Of a stretch of DNA of 64,000 nt, positions 35,542 to 45,335 are shown in pieces. A program made the translations under genes and the position numbers. Source of the DNA: Rossellomorea aquimaris (GTDB taxonomy: Bacteria > Bacillota > Bacilli > Bacillales > Fictibacillaceae). Position 1 is the first letter of the stretch; every line of letters begins with the position of its first letter. The stretch spans positions 248,001-312,000 of the forward strand of contig JAIVLN010000004.1 in assembly GCA_020524245.1 (NCBI GenBank). The letters are read 5' to 3'. A model generated the notes under the pieces. The model had not been told where the DNA came from, did not search any database, and was given only the letters and a program-made list of their open reading frames with translations.

Positions 35542-36704
35542 TGTGTAATCCACTCCTTAATTTCCCCGGGATCATTTTTCAATGTCCCCGTTACGACTCG
35601 GCACTCGATTGTTTCCAAAAGTTCTGCAATCCATGGTCCAGGAGGCTGCTTTACCTGGGCTTGAAGATCATTTCCATCCACCGCCAACTCCGATCGTTTA
35701 TGAATCGGGAGCCTTTCATAGATTGCATCCATCTCCTTGCGAGTCGTCGACACCTGATTTCCAAAGAACTGTTTTAATCTCATAACCGAACTCAATCGTT
35801 CCAATCCATTTTTATAAATAGTCACCGGATTTTTGAATTCGGGGTCGTCTCTATATAAATCTACAAGGTGTGAGACTTGCTTGCGCTTCTGATTGGACGG
35901 TTTCCAAGCATGAAGCCAATCAAACGGATTAGAGATACCCATACTCAAGAGGAAAGCCGCCCATCTTTCTTCATTGGAAGACAAAGTCTCCCACTTGAAA
36001 ACAGCCGGATTCACTTCAAACTCAAATGGTCCGTTTGGTAAATATTGATCAAGCTCTGCCTCCAGGATGAATTGAAGAGCTTCTTCACAATGTAACCCTG
36101 CGAGTAACTTCTCGAATTCCTCCCGTATCCGTTCGACTGAAATCTTGTTTAGCAGTTCTGCATTCATTTTGAGCGCCTTATATGTTTCATTATCCAAACT
36201 GAACCCGAGTGCAGATAGGAAGCGCAGTGCCCGCATCATCCGTAATGGATCTTCCCGGAAACGTTCCTGTGGATTACCAACTGCCCGAATCAGCTTCTTT
36301 TCCAAATCTTTCTTACCACCAAAAGGATCGAACACCGTTCCATCCTGCCTGAGAGCCATTGCATTAATGGTGAAATCCCGCCGTGACAGGTCTACTTCAA
36401 TTGAATCATGGAATTCAACCTCTGATGGATGCCTATAGTCTTCATACTTGCCTTCTTTTCGAAACGTCGTCACTTCATAGGATTCTCCATCCATCCTGAC
36501 AATGACGGTTCCGTGTTCTATGCCAACAGGGATCGTCTTTTCGAAGATTCGTTGGACATCTTCAGGTAAAGCGGAAGTGGCGATGTCGATATCTCCAAGC
36601 GGCTTCTTCAACAGAAGATCCCTGACGACACCGCCTACAATATAGGCATCATATCCATTGTTTTTCAATTGCTCGATGACTTTTTCCGCTTTACTGAAAG
36701 ACAT
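35514..36704 (-). CDS. cca: CCA tRNA nucleotidyltransferase
   Basis: Adds the 3' CCA end to tRNAs. The nucleotidyltransferase head has YIVGGVVRDLLLKKPLGDID (about 21-40, with the GDIDIAT metal residues just after), then RRDFTINAMALRQDG and RFREDPLRMMRALRF. The C-terminal half is helical. At 396 residues it is the Bacillus class II type (PapS in older naming). AGGAGAG precedes the ATG. It is part of the bshA-cca-birA cluster. Confidence 0.96.
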   Translation of the reverse strand: MSFSKAEKVIEQLKNNGYDAYIVGGVVRDLLLKKPLGDIDIATSALPEDVQRIFEKTIPVGIEHGTVIVRMDGESYEVTTFRKEGKYEDYRHPSEVEFHDSIEVDLSRRDFTINAMALRQDGTVFDPFGGKKDLEKKLIRAVGNPQERFREDPLRMMRALRFLSALGFSLDNETYKALKMNAELLNKISVERIREEFEKLLAGLHCEEALQFILEAELDQYLPNGPFEFEVNPAVFKWETLSSNEERWAAFLLSMGISNPFDWLHAWKPSNQKRKQVSHLVDLYRDDPEFKNPVTIYKNGLERLSSVMRLKQFFGNQVSTTRKEMDAIYERLPIHKRSELAVDGNDLQAQVKQPPGPWIAELLETIECRVVTGTLKNDPGEIKEWITQCNQAQENG

Positions 36705-36715
36705 GATCCGCTCTC

Positions 36716-37861
36716 CTAAACTTCGATTGATTTGATACCGAGTGTCTTCGCATAGACATCCATATATTGCTCTACAATTTTACTGGACAGGAATCGTGAA
36801 TGGACATGAGCTATTGCATTTTCTGACATTCGTCCATGAAGTTGGTCGTTTTGCAGAATTTCAAGGGATTTTTCAGTGATGGTATCCAAATCTCCTACAT
36901 TACAAACATAACCCGTTTTCCCATCTTCAATCACTTCTGGAATACCACCTATGTTTGTACCGATGACCGGAACCCCACACGCCATCGCTTCCAGCAGAAC
37001 GAGACCGAAACTTTCCTTTTCGGATAATAGCAACTTCAAGTCACTGATTGAGAACAGTTCCGCGATGTTGTCTTGCTTTCCTAAGAAAAGGACATCATCC
37101 TCTATACCTAGCTTTTTTGTCAAACGACAAGCGACCGTAAGCTCTGGTCCATCTCCTACCAGCAATAGTTTGGATGGAACTTCCTTACGGACTCTATGAA
37201 AGGTATTGACTACGTCTGGAACTCTTTTCACACCACGGAAGTTGGAAACGTGGATGAGTACTTTTTCATCTGGTCCGATCCCATATTCTTTACGCAAATC
37301 AGTAGTGGTGGTTCGGCGGTACACTTTTTCATCAATGAAGTTATACACACACTCGATTTCTTTATCCGTTCCGAGAAGGACATGGGTTTGTTCAATCAGA
37401 CTGTTTGAGACAGCTGTCACTGAGTCCGACTGTTCAATTCCGAATTTGATCAATTCACTCAGGCTCGGATCATAGCCGAGAACCGTGATGTCCGTCCCGT
37501 GCAGGGTGGTCACGATCTTCAAGTGATCACCGACCATCTGTTTTGCTAAATAGGCACAGATCGCATGAGGTACCGCATAATGCACGTGCAACAGATCCAG
37601 TTCTTCCCGCTCTGCGATTTCTGCCATTTTGCTCGCTAATGTCAAGTCATAGGGAGGATAACGGAATACGGAATATTGATTCACTTCGACTTCATGGAAG
37701 TGGATGTTTGAATAGAATTTTTCCAGGCGAAAAGGGACGCTTGATGTGATGAAATGGATTTCATGCCCTTCTTTCGCAAGCATCTTTCCTAGTTCCGTAG
37801 CGACGACACCAGACCCGCCGACGGTCGGATAACATGTGATACCGATTTTCAGCTTTTTCAT
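36716..37861 (-). CDS. bshA: N-acetyl-alpha-D-glucosaminyl L-malate synthase BshA
   Basis: GT4-family glycosyltransferase that joins UDP-GlcNAc to L-malate, the first step of bacillithiol synthesis. Signs are [20 protein letters not shown] at the N terminus, [31 protein letters not shown], and the donor site [20 protein letters not shown] with E-x7-E. Its start overlaps bshB1 by 4 bases (ATGA), so the two are coupled. BshC is not in the window. Confidence 0.95.
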   Translation of the reverse strand: MKKLKIGITCYPTVGGSGVVATELGKMLAKEGHEIHFITSSVPFRLEKFYSNIHFHEVEVNQYSVFRYPPYDLTLASKMAEIAEREELDLLHVHYAVPHAICAYLAKQMVGDHLKIVTTLHGTDITVLGYDPSLSELIKFGIEQSDSVTAVSNSLIEQTHVLLGTDKEIECVYNFIDEKVYRRTTTTDLRKEYGIGPDEKVLIHVSNFRGVKRVPDVVNTFHRVRKEVPSKLLLVGDGPELTVACRLTKKLGIEDDVLFLGKQDNIAELFSISDLKLLLSEKESFGLVLLEAMACGVPVIGTNIGGIPEVIEDGKTGYVCNVGDLDTITEKSLEILQNDQLHGRMSENAIAHVHSRFLSSKIVEQYMDVYAKTLGIKSIEV

Positions 37862-38568
37862 GTTGATTCTCCTAACAAATGATCCATCAAGATCGGCAGT
37901 TTGGTATAAAACCCTTCAGCATAACGGACACCCGCTTCTTTTCCGAACATCGTGTCACGTGCTTCAACCGTTTCCAGGTATCCATTATTGAGCGGGGTCT
38001 CCACACCGCCTTCACTTGCTGTAAATTGACTCTTATAAGCTTTCAAGCTATCCATCTTCCTCTCCTGGACGGCTGTTATATCAACTGAAAAGGAAGGATG
38101 ATCATAACCGTTGATGTAATAGTAATAAACCTTTTCGACCCTGTGTGCAGGTAATTCTCCCTCCACAGTGTATTTTCGGATTCCGGCCGAAAAGAGGGCT
38201 TCCTCCACCAATCTTGTGCAGTTCCCGTGATCCGGATGACGATCTTTAGGATAAGGAAGGAAAACCGCCTGTGGTTTGTATCTCCTTATGACAGCAGCGA
38301 TTTTTCTGATATGTGAGTCCGTGATTGACAATCCGCGGTCTGGTAAGTGAAGGTTGATTCTTTCGCTCAAACCGAGCGTATCACTCGCTTGTCTTGCCTC
38401 CTGTTGGCGAATATCTACATTGCCATTGGAAGACAGCTCTGCAAGCGTCAAATCACAGACCCCTGTTCTGAAGCCTCGTTCAGCATGTTTGATCAGTGTG
38501 CCTGCCATACCGATTTCGACATCATCAGGATGTGCACCGAAGGCGAGCAGATCAAGTTCAACGCTCAT
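37858..38568 (-). CDS. bshB1: GlcNAc-malate deacetylase BshB1
   Basis: Zinc-dependent LmbE/PIG-L-family deacetylase, second step of bacillithiol synthesis. The metal site is [12 protein letters not shown] (about 10-21), with the further His in [11 protein letters not shown]. At 236 residues it is of normal length. It lies directly between mgsA and bshA; bacillithiol helps detoxify methylglyoxal, so the linkage with mgsA is functionally sensible as well as conserved. Confidence 0.94.
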   Translation of the reverse strand: MSVELDLLAFGAHPDDVEIGMAGTLIKHAERGFRTGVCDLTLAELSSNGNVDIRQQEARQASDTLGLSERINLHLPDRGLSITDSHIRKIAAVIRRYKPQAVFLPYPKDRHPDHGNCTRLVEEALFSAGIRKYTVEGELPAHRVEKVYYYYINGYDHPSFSVDITAVQERKMDSLKAYKSQFTASEGGVETPLNNGYLETVEARDTMFGKEAGVRYAEGFYTKLPILMDHLLGEST

Positions 38569-38570
38569 TC

Positions 38571-38981
38571 CTAACCTTCCTCTCTATCCCGAATCACTTT
38601 GCGCCAGTCGAAATCACCGCGCTCTAACGCGTGGACAAAAATTTCAGCACTGGCAATGTTGGAGGCAAGAGGGATCTGATAAACATCACAAAGTCGGATG
38701 AGCGCTGCAATATCCGGTTCATGGGGCTGTGCTGTAAGCGGGTCTTTGAAAAAGATGACCAGGTCCATCTTATTTTCAGCGATCATTGCTCCGATTTGTT
38801 GATCTCCACCGAGCGGTCCGGATTGGAACCTGTATACTTCAAGACCTGTCGCTTCCGAAATTTTCGTTCCGGTCGTCCCGGTAGCAAACAACGTATGTTT
38901 TTTCAGAACGGGTGCGTATGCAACTGTAAAATTGATGATATCCTGCTTCTTCTTATCGTGTGCAATCAATGCTATATTCAT
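38571..38981 (-). CDS. mgsA: Methylglyoxal synthase
   Basis: Converts dihydroxyacetone phosphate to methylglyoxal, an overflow route for triose phosphates. The 136 residues show [25 protein letters not shown] (phosphate loop), [16 protein letters not shown] and VIFFKDPL, with the catalytic Asp in GGDQQ. AGGGG precedes the start. Neighbours are dapB upstream and bshB1 downstream, as in B. subtilis. Confidence 0.96.
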   Translation of the reverse strand: MNIALIAHDKKKQDIINFTVAYAPVLKKHTLFATGTTGTKISEATGLEVYRFQSGPLGGDQQIGAMIAENKMDLVIFFKDPLTAQPHEPDIAALIRLCDVYQIPLASNIASAEIFVHALERGDFDWRKVIRDREEG

Positions 38982-38991
38982 CTGTCTACCC

Positions 38992-39798
38992 CTACTCCAT
39001 TAGATTTTCCAATCCATATACCAAAACGTCCAACTTCATGACCGTCTCAACACACATCTTCACACCTGGCATGAATGCACTTCGATCGATCGTATCATGG
39101 CGGATGGATAACGTTTGTCCTGTTGTTCCTAAAAGAACTTCCTGGTGTGCAACGCGTCCAGGGAGACGAACACTATGGATCCGTATTCCATCAACATCTC
39201 CACCTCTTGCACCTTCTAAGTCTTCTGTCTCTTCAGGATGACCTTGTCGTTTTGGTTCACGGACCTCTTTGATCATTTGAGCCGTTTTCATCGCTGTACC
39301 GGATGGTGCATCCAGCTTCTGGTCATGATGCTGTTCTATGATTTCGACATCTGGCATGTACTTGGCTGCCATTTGCGCAAACTTCATCATTAATATGGCT
39401 CCGACTGCAAAGTTCGGTGCGATGACGACGCCGATTCCTTTCTCTTCTGCCATTTCACTGAATCGTGCAATTTCTTCATCTGTGAAACCTGTCGTACCGA
39501 CGACAGGCCGAACCCCATAATCGAGTGCGATTTCCAGATGCTTTTTACCGGATTCCGGTTTGGTCAAATCGATGAGTACATCTGTCTCGACGTCTGAAAG
39601 ACACGTACTAAGATCATCATAAACTGGAATCTCGAGGTTCGGCTGATCTTCAAGATCTTTAAGCATCAATCCAGCATTTTTTGTATCAACGACCGCTTTC
39701 AGCTCAAAGTGCTTAGTATTGGTTACCATCTTCACAGCTTCTATGCCCATTTTTCCTCTAGGACCAGCTATGACGATACGGATGGTTTGTTCACTCAT
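38992..39798 (-). CDS. dapB: 4-hydroxy-tetrahydrodipicolinate reductase
   Basis: NAD(P)H-dependent step of the lysine, diaminopimelate and dipicolinate branch, needed for cell wall and for spore dipicolinate. Motifs are [13 protein letters not shown] (dinucleotide site), [12 protein letters not shown] and [15 protein letters not shown] (catalytic His/Lys). GAGGAGG precedes the ATG at 39798, so the longer frame is not used. It overlaps ypjD by 4 bases. Confidence 0.96.
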   Translation of the reverse strand: MSEQTIRIVIAGPRGKMGIEAVKMVTNTKHFELKAVVDTKNAGLMLKDLEDQPNLEIPVYDDLSTCLSDVETDVLIDLTKPESGKKHLEIALDYGVRPVVGTTGFTDEEIARFSEMAEEKGIGVVIAPNFAVGAILMMKFAQMAAKYMPDVEIIEQHHDQKLDAPSGTAMKTAQMIKEVREPKRQGHPEETEDLEGARGGDVDGIRIHSVRLPGRVAHQEVLLGTTGQTLSIRHDTIDRSAFMPGVKMCVETVMKLDVLVYGLENLME

Positions 39799-40133
39799 TC
39801 TGTTTCCTCCTCTATCCTTGTCCAACGATCTTTGTCTCTTGTGTTGAATTTATCCATCACGATGCGTAACGCTTCGTCTAAATCAATATGTAAAGAATTT
39901 GCAAAACAGATGACGACGAACAATAGATCTCCTAATTCTTCTTCAATCGTCTGTTCATCTTCACTGGATTTTTTCGGCTTTTCCCCATAACGATGGTTCA
40001 CTTCTCTGGATAGTTCGCCTAATTCTTCCGTCATCCTTGCAAGCATGGAAAGAGGGCTGAAATACCCTTCCTTGAATTGTCCGATATATTCATCTACTGC
40101 GTTTTGCATCTCTTTCATCGTACGTTCATTCAT
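39795..40133 (-). CDS. ypjD: MazG-like nucleotide pyrophosphohydrolase YpjD
   Basis: A 112-residue, all-alpha NTP pyrophosphohydrolase-like protein with the metal-binding signature [10 protein letters not shown] and [15 protein letters not shown] (E-x-x-E...E-x-x-D). Such enzymes clear non-canonical nucleotides; the substrate here is unknown. It is first in the ypjD-dapB-mgsA-bshB1-bshA-cca-birA run and is coupled to dapB by ATGA. GAGGTGG precedes the start. Confidence 0.92.
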   Translation of the reverse strand: MNERTMKEMQNAVDEYIGQFKEGYFSPLSMLARMTEELGELSREVNHRYGEKPKKSSEDEQTIEEELGDLLFVVICFANSLHIDLDEALRIVMDKFNTRDKDRWTRIEEETE

Positions 40134-40303
40134 CGTTCCACCTCATTTCATACTCCTCTTCATGTTAGCTAAATCGAAACGGTTTGACAAATAATTAAGA
40201 CATGGATAGATTGGTTAGGTAGTGATAAATGACCTCTACTTATTCGTTAGTATGACCGAACCGTCACTCAATCAACAGAATACGTTAAAAGGAGGCTGAC
40301 TGG

Positions 40304-41176
40304 ATGCTTAAGATCAAGCTTAAGAATGTATTATTCATTTTACTCGGTTCAGCAATTTTCAGTTTCGGCATCATTCATTTCAATCTTGAAAACAACCTGG
40401 CTGAAGGTGGATTTACAGGTATCACCCTGATCCTTTATAATCTCTTTCAAATCGACCCTGCCATATCCAACCTCGTGTTGAATATTCCTTTATTCTTGAT
40501 AGGTTGGAGGCTGCTCGGTAGGAACGCCTTCATCTATACCATCATAGGTACAGTGGCAGTATCCTTATTTCTATGGATTTTCCAATACCATTTGCGGTTT
40601 CACTTTCCCCTACGTGAGGATTTGACACTTGCGGCTTTGTTTGCCGGTGTTTTTATCGGAATCGGATTGGGTATCATCTTCCGCTATGGTGGGACAACCG
40701 GGGGAGTCGATATCATCGCTAGACTCGTGAACAAATATGTCGGTTGGAGCTTCGGTAAGACGATGTTCCTTTTTGATGCTTTCGTCATTTTGTCTGCGAC
40801 CATCACTTACCTCAACTATAAGGAAGCGATGTACACACTGGTTGCCGTGTTCGTTGGAGCTCGTGTCATCGACTTTATCCAGGAAGGTGCATACGCAGCT
40901 AAGGCGGCCATGATCATATCTGAAAAAAATGCAGAAATCGCAAATCGCATCATTAAAGAGCTGGATCGTGGCGCGACCATCTTGAACGGAAAAGGTACCT
41001 TCACAGGCTCACAGAAAGAAGTCTTGTATTGTGTCATCGCCCGGAACGAAATATTCCGACTTCGAAATCTGATCCAACAGATTGACCCGCATGCATTCGT
41101 CGCCGTAAACGATGTTCATGATGTCCTCGGAGAAGGCTTCACCCTAGACGAAAACAAGAACCCATTACATGATTAG
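40304..41176 (+). CDS. ypjC: YitT family membrane protein (DUF161/DUF2179)
   Basis: A 290-residue protein with about five or six membrane segments in the first 185 residues (including EGGFTGITLILYNLF and GGTTGGVDIIARLVNKYVG), then a cytoplasmic DUF2179 domain (about 205-290, RGATILNGKGTFTGSQKEVLYCVI). Its role is unknown; the family has been suggested to be transporters. By position it corresponds to ypjC. AAAAGGAGG precedes the ATG, and a strong terminator follows. Confidence 0.9.
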   Translation: MLKIKLKNVLFILLGSAIFSFGIIHFNLENNLAEGGFTGITLILYNLFQIDPAISNLVLNIPLFLIGWRLLGRNAFIYTIIGTVAVSLFLWIFQYHLRFHFPLREDLTLAALFAGVFIGIGLGIIFRYGGTTGGVDIIARLVNKYVGWSFGKTMFLFDAFVILSATITYLNYKEAMYTLVAVFVGARVIDFIQEGAYAAKAAMIISEKNAEIANRIIKELDRGATILNGKGTFTGSQKEVLYCVIARNEIFRLRNLIQQIDPHAFVAVNDVHDVLGEGFTLDENKNPLHD

Positions 41177-41182
41177 ATAAAG

Positions 41183-41227
41183 CTGACCAAGAACATCAAA
41201 AATTTGATGTTCCGGTCAGTTTTTTTG
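41183..41227 (+). terminator. Terminator of the YitT-family gene
   Basis: CTGACC..GAACATCAAA pairs with TTTGATGTTC.GGTCAG and is followed by TTTTTTT. Confidence 0.85.
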
Positions 41228-41248
41228 TTGAGGGAATGAGCGTCTTTC

Positions 41249-41460
41249 AGGGTGCGATCTCAAGTTTTTCGCGATATCGGGGTGCGCAAGTGCCTCTTAC
41301 GGGGTGCGTTCATCCGTTTTTCGCATTTTCGGGGTGTGAAAGAGCCTTTTGCGGGGTGCGATCATCCCTTTTTCGTATTTTCGGGGTGCGCATAAGCCTT
41401 TTGCGGGGTGCGATATCGAGTTTTTCCCGTTTTCGGGGTGCGAAAGCCTGCAAAATCGTC
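41249..41460. repeat. Keyword repeat array 1: GGGGTGCG at alternating 30 and 22 bp
   Basis: The octamer GGGGTGCG (one copy GGGGTGTG; the first is CAGGGTGCG) begins at 41249, 41279, 41301, 41331, 41353, 41383, 41405 and 41435, so the spacings are 30, 22, 30, 22, 30, 22, 30. The long spacers (22 bases) resemble each other (TTTTTCG..TTTTC), and the short ones (14 bases) share AGCC.TTTGC. The composite period is 52 bp. Because 52 is not a multiple of 3, an open frame crossing the array (41236-41472) cannot be a repeat protein. It lies between the convergent ypjC and yugP terminators. Confidence 0.9.
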
Positions 41461-41470
41461 GGAGAGAACT

Positions 41471-41503
41471 AAAAAAACCGCTTGGCTCTTACCAAGCGGT
41501 TTT
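41471..41503. terminator. yugP terminator
   Basis: ACCGCTTGG and CCAAGCGGT form a 9-bp stem, with a seven-base A run on the left (U run for the minus strand). Confidence 0.85.
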
Positions 41504-41512
41504 ACCTTGTCA

Positions 41513-42187
41513 TTAATCGGATTGGTTCATCCCTACGAAGATGAGCACGAAACGTGCGAGTTCTAACAGCGCGACCAGTGCGGAAGCAACATACGTAAGC
41601 GCTGCTGCATTCAACACTTTTCTTGCCTGTCGTTCCTCATCGTTCCGGATCAGCCCTAGTTGCACGATCTGATTCATCGCCCGGCTGCTTGCATTGAATT
41701 CCACTGGCAATGTCACCAGTTGGAAAAGCACCGCACCAGCCATCAACAAGATACCTGGCAAGATCAAGTCAGCTGCGCCAAAAAGGATGCCGATGAGAAT
41801 AAGAAAGTACGACAGGTTCGAACCAATTGAAGCGACAGGAACAAGTGCATGCCTCGCCCTTAAAGGACCATATTGGTTCGCATGCTGGATGGCATGGCCT
41901 ACTTCATGGGCCGCCACTGCAGTCCCAGCTATGGAATGTCCGTAATAATGGTCTTCCGACAATCGAACGACCTTACTGCGAGGATCATAATGGTCCGACA
42001 GCTTCCCGCGGATCGGTTCGATTTCAACATCATGGATGTCATTATCCATCAAGATTTTACGAGCAACTTCCGCTCCTGACATCCCTAGTGCGGAAGGTAC
42101 TTTAGCATATTTACTGTAGACTTTTTTCACTCGAAACTGAGCCCAAAGTGGAATGGCCAATAACAGGAGAAAATAGATCAGAAACAT
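41513..42187 (-). CDS. yugP: Zinc metallopeptidase YugP family
   Basis: A 224-residue membrane protein with an N-terminal segment (about 2-18), the zinc motif AAHEVGHAIQHA (HExxH, about 93-104) and further hydrophobic segments (about 120-150 and the C-terminal third). YugP-type proteins are membrane-bound neutral metallopeptidases of unknown substrate. A TTG one codon earlier is possible, but AGGAGGG fits the ATG at 42187. In B. subtilis yugP lies elsewhere, so its presence here is a local difference. Confidence 0.88.
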   Translation of the reverse strand: MFLIYFLLLLAIPLWAQFRVKKVYSKYAKVPSALGMSGAEVARKILMDNDIHDVEIEPIRGKLSDHYDPRSKVVRLSEDHYYGHSIAGTAVAAHEVGHAIQHANQYGPLRARHALVPVASIGSNLSYFLILIGILFGAADLILPGILLMAGAVLFQLVTLPVEFNASSRAMNQIVQLGLIRNDEERQARKVLNAAALTYVASALVALLELARFVLIFVGMNQSD

Positions 42188-42238
42188 CAATTGTCCCTCC
42201 TAATCGCTTTAATTCCCTTTATGAAACAAGTATATCAC

Positions 42239-43051
42239 TTAGCGGAAGCGATTGTATTCTTTTTGCTTAGAGAAGGTTTGAATGCCTTTCTTTTCCTCTG
42301 AATATTTTCTCCATCCTACGTAAAATAATGTAGAGATGATTCCGCCTCCCACCGTAAAAATCAACCACAATATGGATGGATCCGCACTGTCCTCGTGTTT
42401 CTGGTCATAAGCATCCTTCAAGGCGGCTTCTATGAACTTGATCTGTTGCAGTTGATGATCCGTCGTCACGACCAATGAACGATTTTCATCTAAATATTTG
42501 ACATAGGAATCGATCCGAGACAATAATTCATCCGGCAAATCAACACTCAAGGCAGGATGGATTTTGTCATACTTTACCAGGAACTGATTGAAATACGCAT
42601 AAAAGGATTGCAACTCCTGGTCTGCGGCTGCACCTTCCATCTTCTCTAACATGCTCATCAATTCTTTTTGAGTCGATTTCCATAACGGCTGGTGGTCCGT
42701 ATGAACAGCATCAACGAGTAAGTGTAAACTCATCAAGGTATTGACTCTCTCTTCATGGGAAGCTGCGACTTTTGTCAAGACTTTCACTGATTCATCATAA
42801 CTGGTTGAAAAAATGCGGAGATGATGGATTGATAATTCCTTTTCTTCACCGGCTAAATGTTGATATTCACGTTCAAAATATCCGAGAACATCCTTGGCAT
42901 CGGCATATTTCTCTTCTTTCGTCAGTTGGAGCGCTTTATAGGATAACTCACTCAACTTCTTCCAATGATCTCCTTCACCATGATCAGCAAAAACAGTCAA
43001 TGGAATGAACAAGAGACATCCTATCAGGAATAAACCAAATACCCCTCTCAT
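42239..43051 (-). CDS. ypjB: Sporulation protein YpjB
   Basis: A 270-residue protein with a signal peptide (about 1-22, GVFGLFLIGCLLFIPLTVFA), a mainly helical extracytoplasmic domain (about 25-225) and a C-terminal membrane segment (about 230-248, WLIFTVGGGIISTLFYVGW). In B. subtilis YpjB is a sporulation-linked protein of unknown activity. AGGAGGGA precedes the ATG. It stays next to ypjA, as in B. subtilis. Confidence 0.85.
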   Translation of the reverse strand: MRGVFGLFLIGCLLFIPLTVFADHGEGDHWKKLSELSYKALQLTKEEKYADAKDVLGYFEREYQHLAGEEKELSIHHLRIFSTSYDESVKVLTKVAASHEERVNTLMSLHLLVDAVHTDHQPLWKSTQKELMSMLEKMEGAAADQELQSFYAYFNQFLVKYDKIHPALSVDLPDELLSRIDSYVKYLDENRSLVVTTDHQLQQIKFIEAALKDAYDQKHEDSADPSILWLIFTVGGGIISTLFYVGWRKYSEEKKGIQTFSKQKEYNRFR

Positions 43052-43152
43052 AAAACTTGTCCCTCCTATTAAGAAAACTCTTTCTTATACATCACGACCG
43101 TACAAGCTATAGTTCATCTTATGTAGGATGGGACAAGAGTAGAACGCGGATT

Positions 43153-43749
43153 CTATTGAATCTCGAAACGATCGGTAGTAGATTTTCGGATCGTTAATAG
43201 ATAGACGATGAGGATGGAAATGATGCTCAACCAGAAGGTAAAGTAACCGATTTCTGTATAATACATGTCGAGGACTGGATACGTCGGCATCATGTCGAAA
43301 AGATAGTCGATCATCTCATTATGGAGGACCCAGACAGATGCGACGAAGATATGCCACCTTTTGATTTGATAAAACGGAGCATATAGAATGCCTTGGATCG
43401 CCATACCTAAATGAGAAAAGATCAGCATGTAATTAACGAAATCCAATGAACCTGTCACTGAACCACCGAGCAAATTCATGATGACTGCCCAGATGCCGTA
43501 CTTGAATAAAGTGATGGCCGCTAGCGCCTCCATCAAAGGCCAATTCCTTCCAATTAGAAACGCAATCAGGACGAATACGAAGAACAAACTTGCCGTAGGA
43601 CTATCCGGAACGAAAGGCAAGAAGTACCACGGTGTACGTTCCAATTGGTTTGCGTACCAATAGTATCCATAGATTGTGCCTAATATGTTGATGATCAGAA
43701 GCATCCAAAGGAATGCACGGTGTCTTAACAACATCAAAATCGTGTGCAT
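43153..43749 (-). CDS. ypjA: YpjA family membrane protein (DUF1405)
   Basis: A 198-residue integral membrane protein with about six hydrophobic segments. It opens MHTILMLLRHRAFLWMLLII, followed by LERTPWYFLPFVPDSPTASL, a conserved stretch of DUF1405. Its function is unknown; it is typically found beside the qcrABC operon, as here. The ATG at 43749 is preferred because AAAGGAG lies 8 bases upstream. Confidence 0.88.
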   Translation of the reverse strand: MHTILMLLRHRAFLWMLLIINILGTIYGYYWYANQLERTPWYFLPFVPDSPTASLFFVFVLIAFLIGRNWPLMEALAAITLFKYGIWAVIMNLLGGSVTGSLDFVNYMLIFSHLGMAIQGILYAPFYQIKRWHIFVASVWVLHNEMIDYLFDMMPTYPVLDMYYTEIGYFTFWLSIISILIVYLLTIRKSTTDRFEIQ

Positions 43750-43807
43750 CTTCAATCTCCTTTAATAAAATTATCGTGGGAGTCGTTTTCGTAATTGTTC
43801 AGTATGT

Positions 43808-43838
43808 AAAAAGAGACTGACCATAATTGTCAGTCTCT
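43808..43838 (-). terminator. qcrABC terminator
   Basis: On the minus strand AGAGACTGAC and GTCAGTCTCT form a 10-bp stem followed by TTTTT. Confidence 0.85.
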
Positions 43839-43856
43839 CCTAATACGTATACGTTA

Positions 43857-44615
43857 TTACTCTTCAAGTTCAGCAATGAACTCGGAAAGTTGTTGCAATT
43901 CTTCATCAGTACCTTTGAAGATTCCACCCGGCATGCTTCCGACACCGTTTTTCGCAATGTTAGCGATCTCTTCTGGTGGTAGTCCTGTTCCAATCAAGGA
44001 AGGACCGCTTCCCCCTGATAAATTGTTGCCGTGACATCCTATACAGCCTTGCTCCTGATACACTTTATAGCCAGGGGCCGATTCATCAATCTCAACTTCA
44101 ACGATCTTACCTTGTTGTTCCGCCTTTTCCCAGTCATGGTTCACGACTGATTCCCAAGTTAAGAATATGATTGAAATCAAAGCCAACAGCATCATTCCTA
44201 CTGCTACAGGTCGTTTGTTCGGGCGACGTTCCGGCCCACGATCCAACCATGGAGCTAATAGAAGAGCACCGAATGCCAATCCTGGCATGATGACGGTTCC
44301 AATAAGTGTATAATCACCGGCAGCATATTTATACTTCAATAATTGGTATAAGAATAAGAAATACCAGTCAGGTAATGGTATATAACTTGCATCAGTAGGA
44401 TCCGCTTTACGCTCAAGCGGAGATTCGTGAACGACTGTCAAAATAAGATAACCGATCAAGAATACGGATCCGACCATCCATTCTTTTAAAAGGAAGTTTG
44501 GCCAAAACGCTTCCGTTTTCCCGGGATACTCGGAGTAATCTTTCGGGATGTTCGGCTTTCGCTCTGCAGGGATACGAGAATCCCCGACAAACTTCATTCC
44601 TTTGCCACGATGCAT
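43857..44615 (-). CDS. qcrC: Menaquinol-cytochrome c reductase cytochrome b/c subunit
   Basis: A 252-residue fusion of the C-terminal half of cytochrome b (about 1-150, three or four membrane segments, with YPGKTEAFWPNFLLKEW) and a C-terminal cytochrome c domain. The domain has the haem motif GCIGCHGNNLSGG (C-x2-C-H) and the axial Met in VGSMPGGIFKG. It passes electrons from menaquinol onward to cytochrome c oxidase. It is the last gene of qcrABC, and AAAGGAGGG precedes the start. Confidence 0.95.
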   Translation of the reverse strand: MHRGKGMKFVGDSRIPAERKPNIPKDYSEYPGKTEAFWPNFLLKEWMVGSVFLIGYLILTVVHESPLERKADPTDASYIPLPDWYFLFLYQLLKYKYAAGDYTLIGTVIMPGLAFGALLLAPWLDRGPERRPNKRPVAVGMMLLALISIIFLTWESVVNHDWEKAEQQGKIVEVEIDESAPGYKVYQEQGCIGCHGNNLSGGSGPSLIGTGLPPEEIANIAKNGVGSMPGGIFKGTDEELQQLSEFIAELEE

Positions 44616-44645
44616 CTTTCTCCCTCCTTTATCCTATCGCATATT

Positions 44646-45320
44646 TTACAGTGGTCCAGAAATTCCTTGCTTTCGAATCATGATAAAGTGCGCTCCCATG
44701 AGCCCGAGAAGAGCACCAGGCAGGAAGAATACATGGATTGCAAAGAAACGAGTCAACGTCTGTGCACCGATGATGGTTGCATCACCAGCTAACAGCGTTT
44801 TAAGTGCCGGTCCTATGACAGGAACCGTTACTGCAATTTCAAGTCCTACCTTCGTTGCAAATAGCGCTTTCATATCCCAAGGCAATAGGTAACCTGTGAA
44901 ACCAAGTCCAAGCATGACACCGAAAATCAATACTCCGACTACCCAGTTCAATTCACGAGGTTTCTTGTATGCACCCTGGAAGAAAACACGTAGAGTATGT
45001 AGAAACATCATTACGATGACCAGACTCGCACCCCAGTGGTGCATCCCGCGGACGATCACGCCGAACGCGACTTCATTTTGTAAGTAATATACAGATTCAT
45101 AGGCATTAATGATATCCGGAACATAATACATCGTCAAAAACATTCCAGATAGAATTTGGATGACGGTTATGAAGAACGTCAATCCGCCGAAACAGTAAAC
45201 GAACGCTGAGAAGTGGTGAGCCGGGTTGACGTGCTCTGGTACTTCATGGTCTGCAATATCTCGCCACATAGGCGTAATATCAAGACGTTCATCTACCCAG
45301 TCATACATTTTTTGTAACAT
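44646..45320 (-). CDS. qcrB: Menaquinol-cytochrome c reductase cytochrome b subunit
   Basis: A 224-residue b6-type cytochrome with four membrane segments and the two pairs of haem-ligand His residues (HHFSAFVYCFGG with RGMHHWGAS on one side, FLHTLRVFFQGAYKKPRE and FAIHVFFLPGALLGL on the other). It forms the menaquinol-oxidising core with QcrA and QcrC. It is 15 bases from qcrA. Confidence 0.96.
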   Translation of the reverse strand: MLQKMYDWVDERLDITPMWRDIADHEVPEHVNPAHHFSAFVYCFGGLTFFITVIQILSGMFLTMYYVPDIINAYESVYYLQNEVAFGVIVRGMHHWGASLVIVMMFLHTLRVFFQGAYKKPRELNWVVGVLIFGVMLGLGFTGYLLPWDMKALFATKVGLEIAVTVPVIGPALKTLLAGDATIIGAQTLTRFFAIHVFFLPGALLGLMGAHFIMIRKQGISGPL

Positions 45321-45335
45321 CTTTTACGCCCCTTT

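Noticed and set aside
41249-41460. Regularly spaced short repeats as a CRISPR array
   Set aside because: The repeats are only 8 bases, the spacing alternates between 30 and 22, the spacers resemble each other, and there are no cas genes.
41236-41472. Open frame of 78 codons with repeat-like Ser/Phe-rich peptides across array 1
   Set aside because: The DNA period is 52 bp, so successive units are read in different frames; the similarity lies in the DNA, not in a protein.
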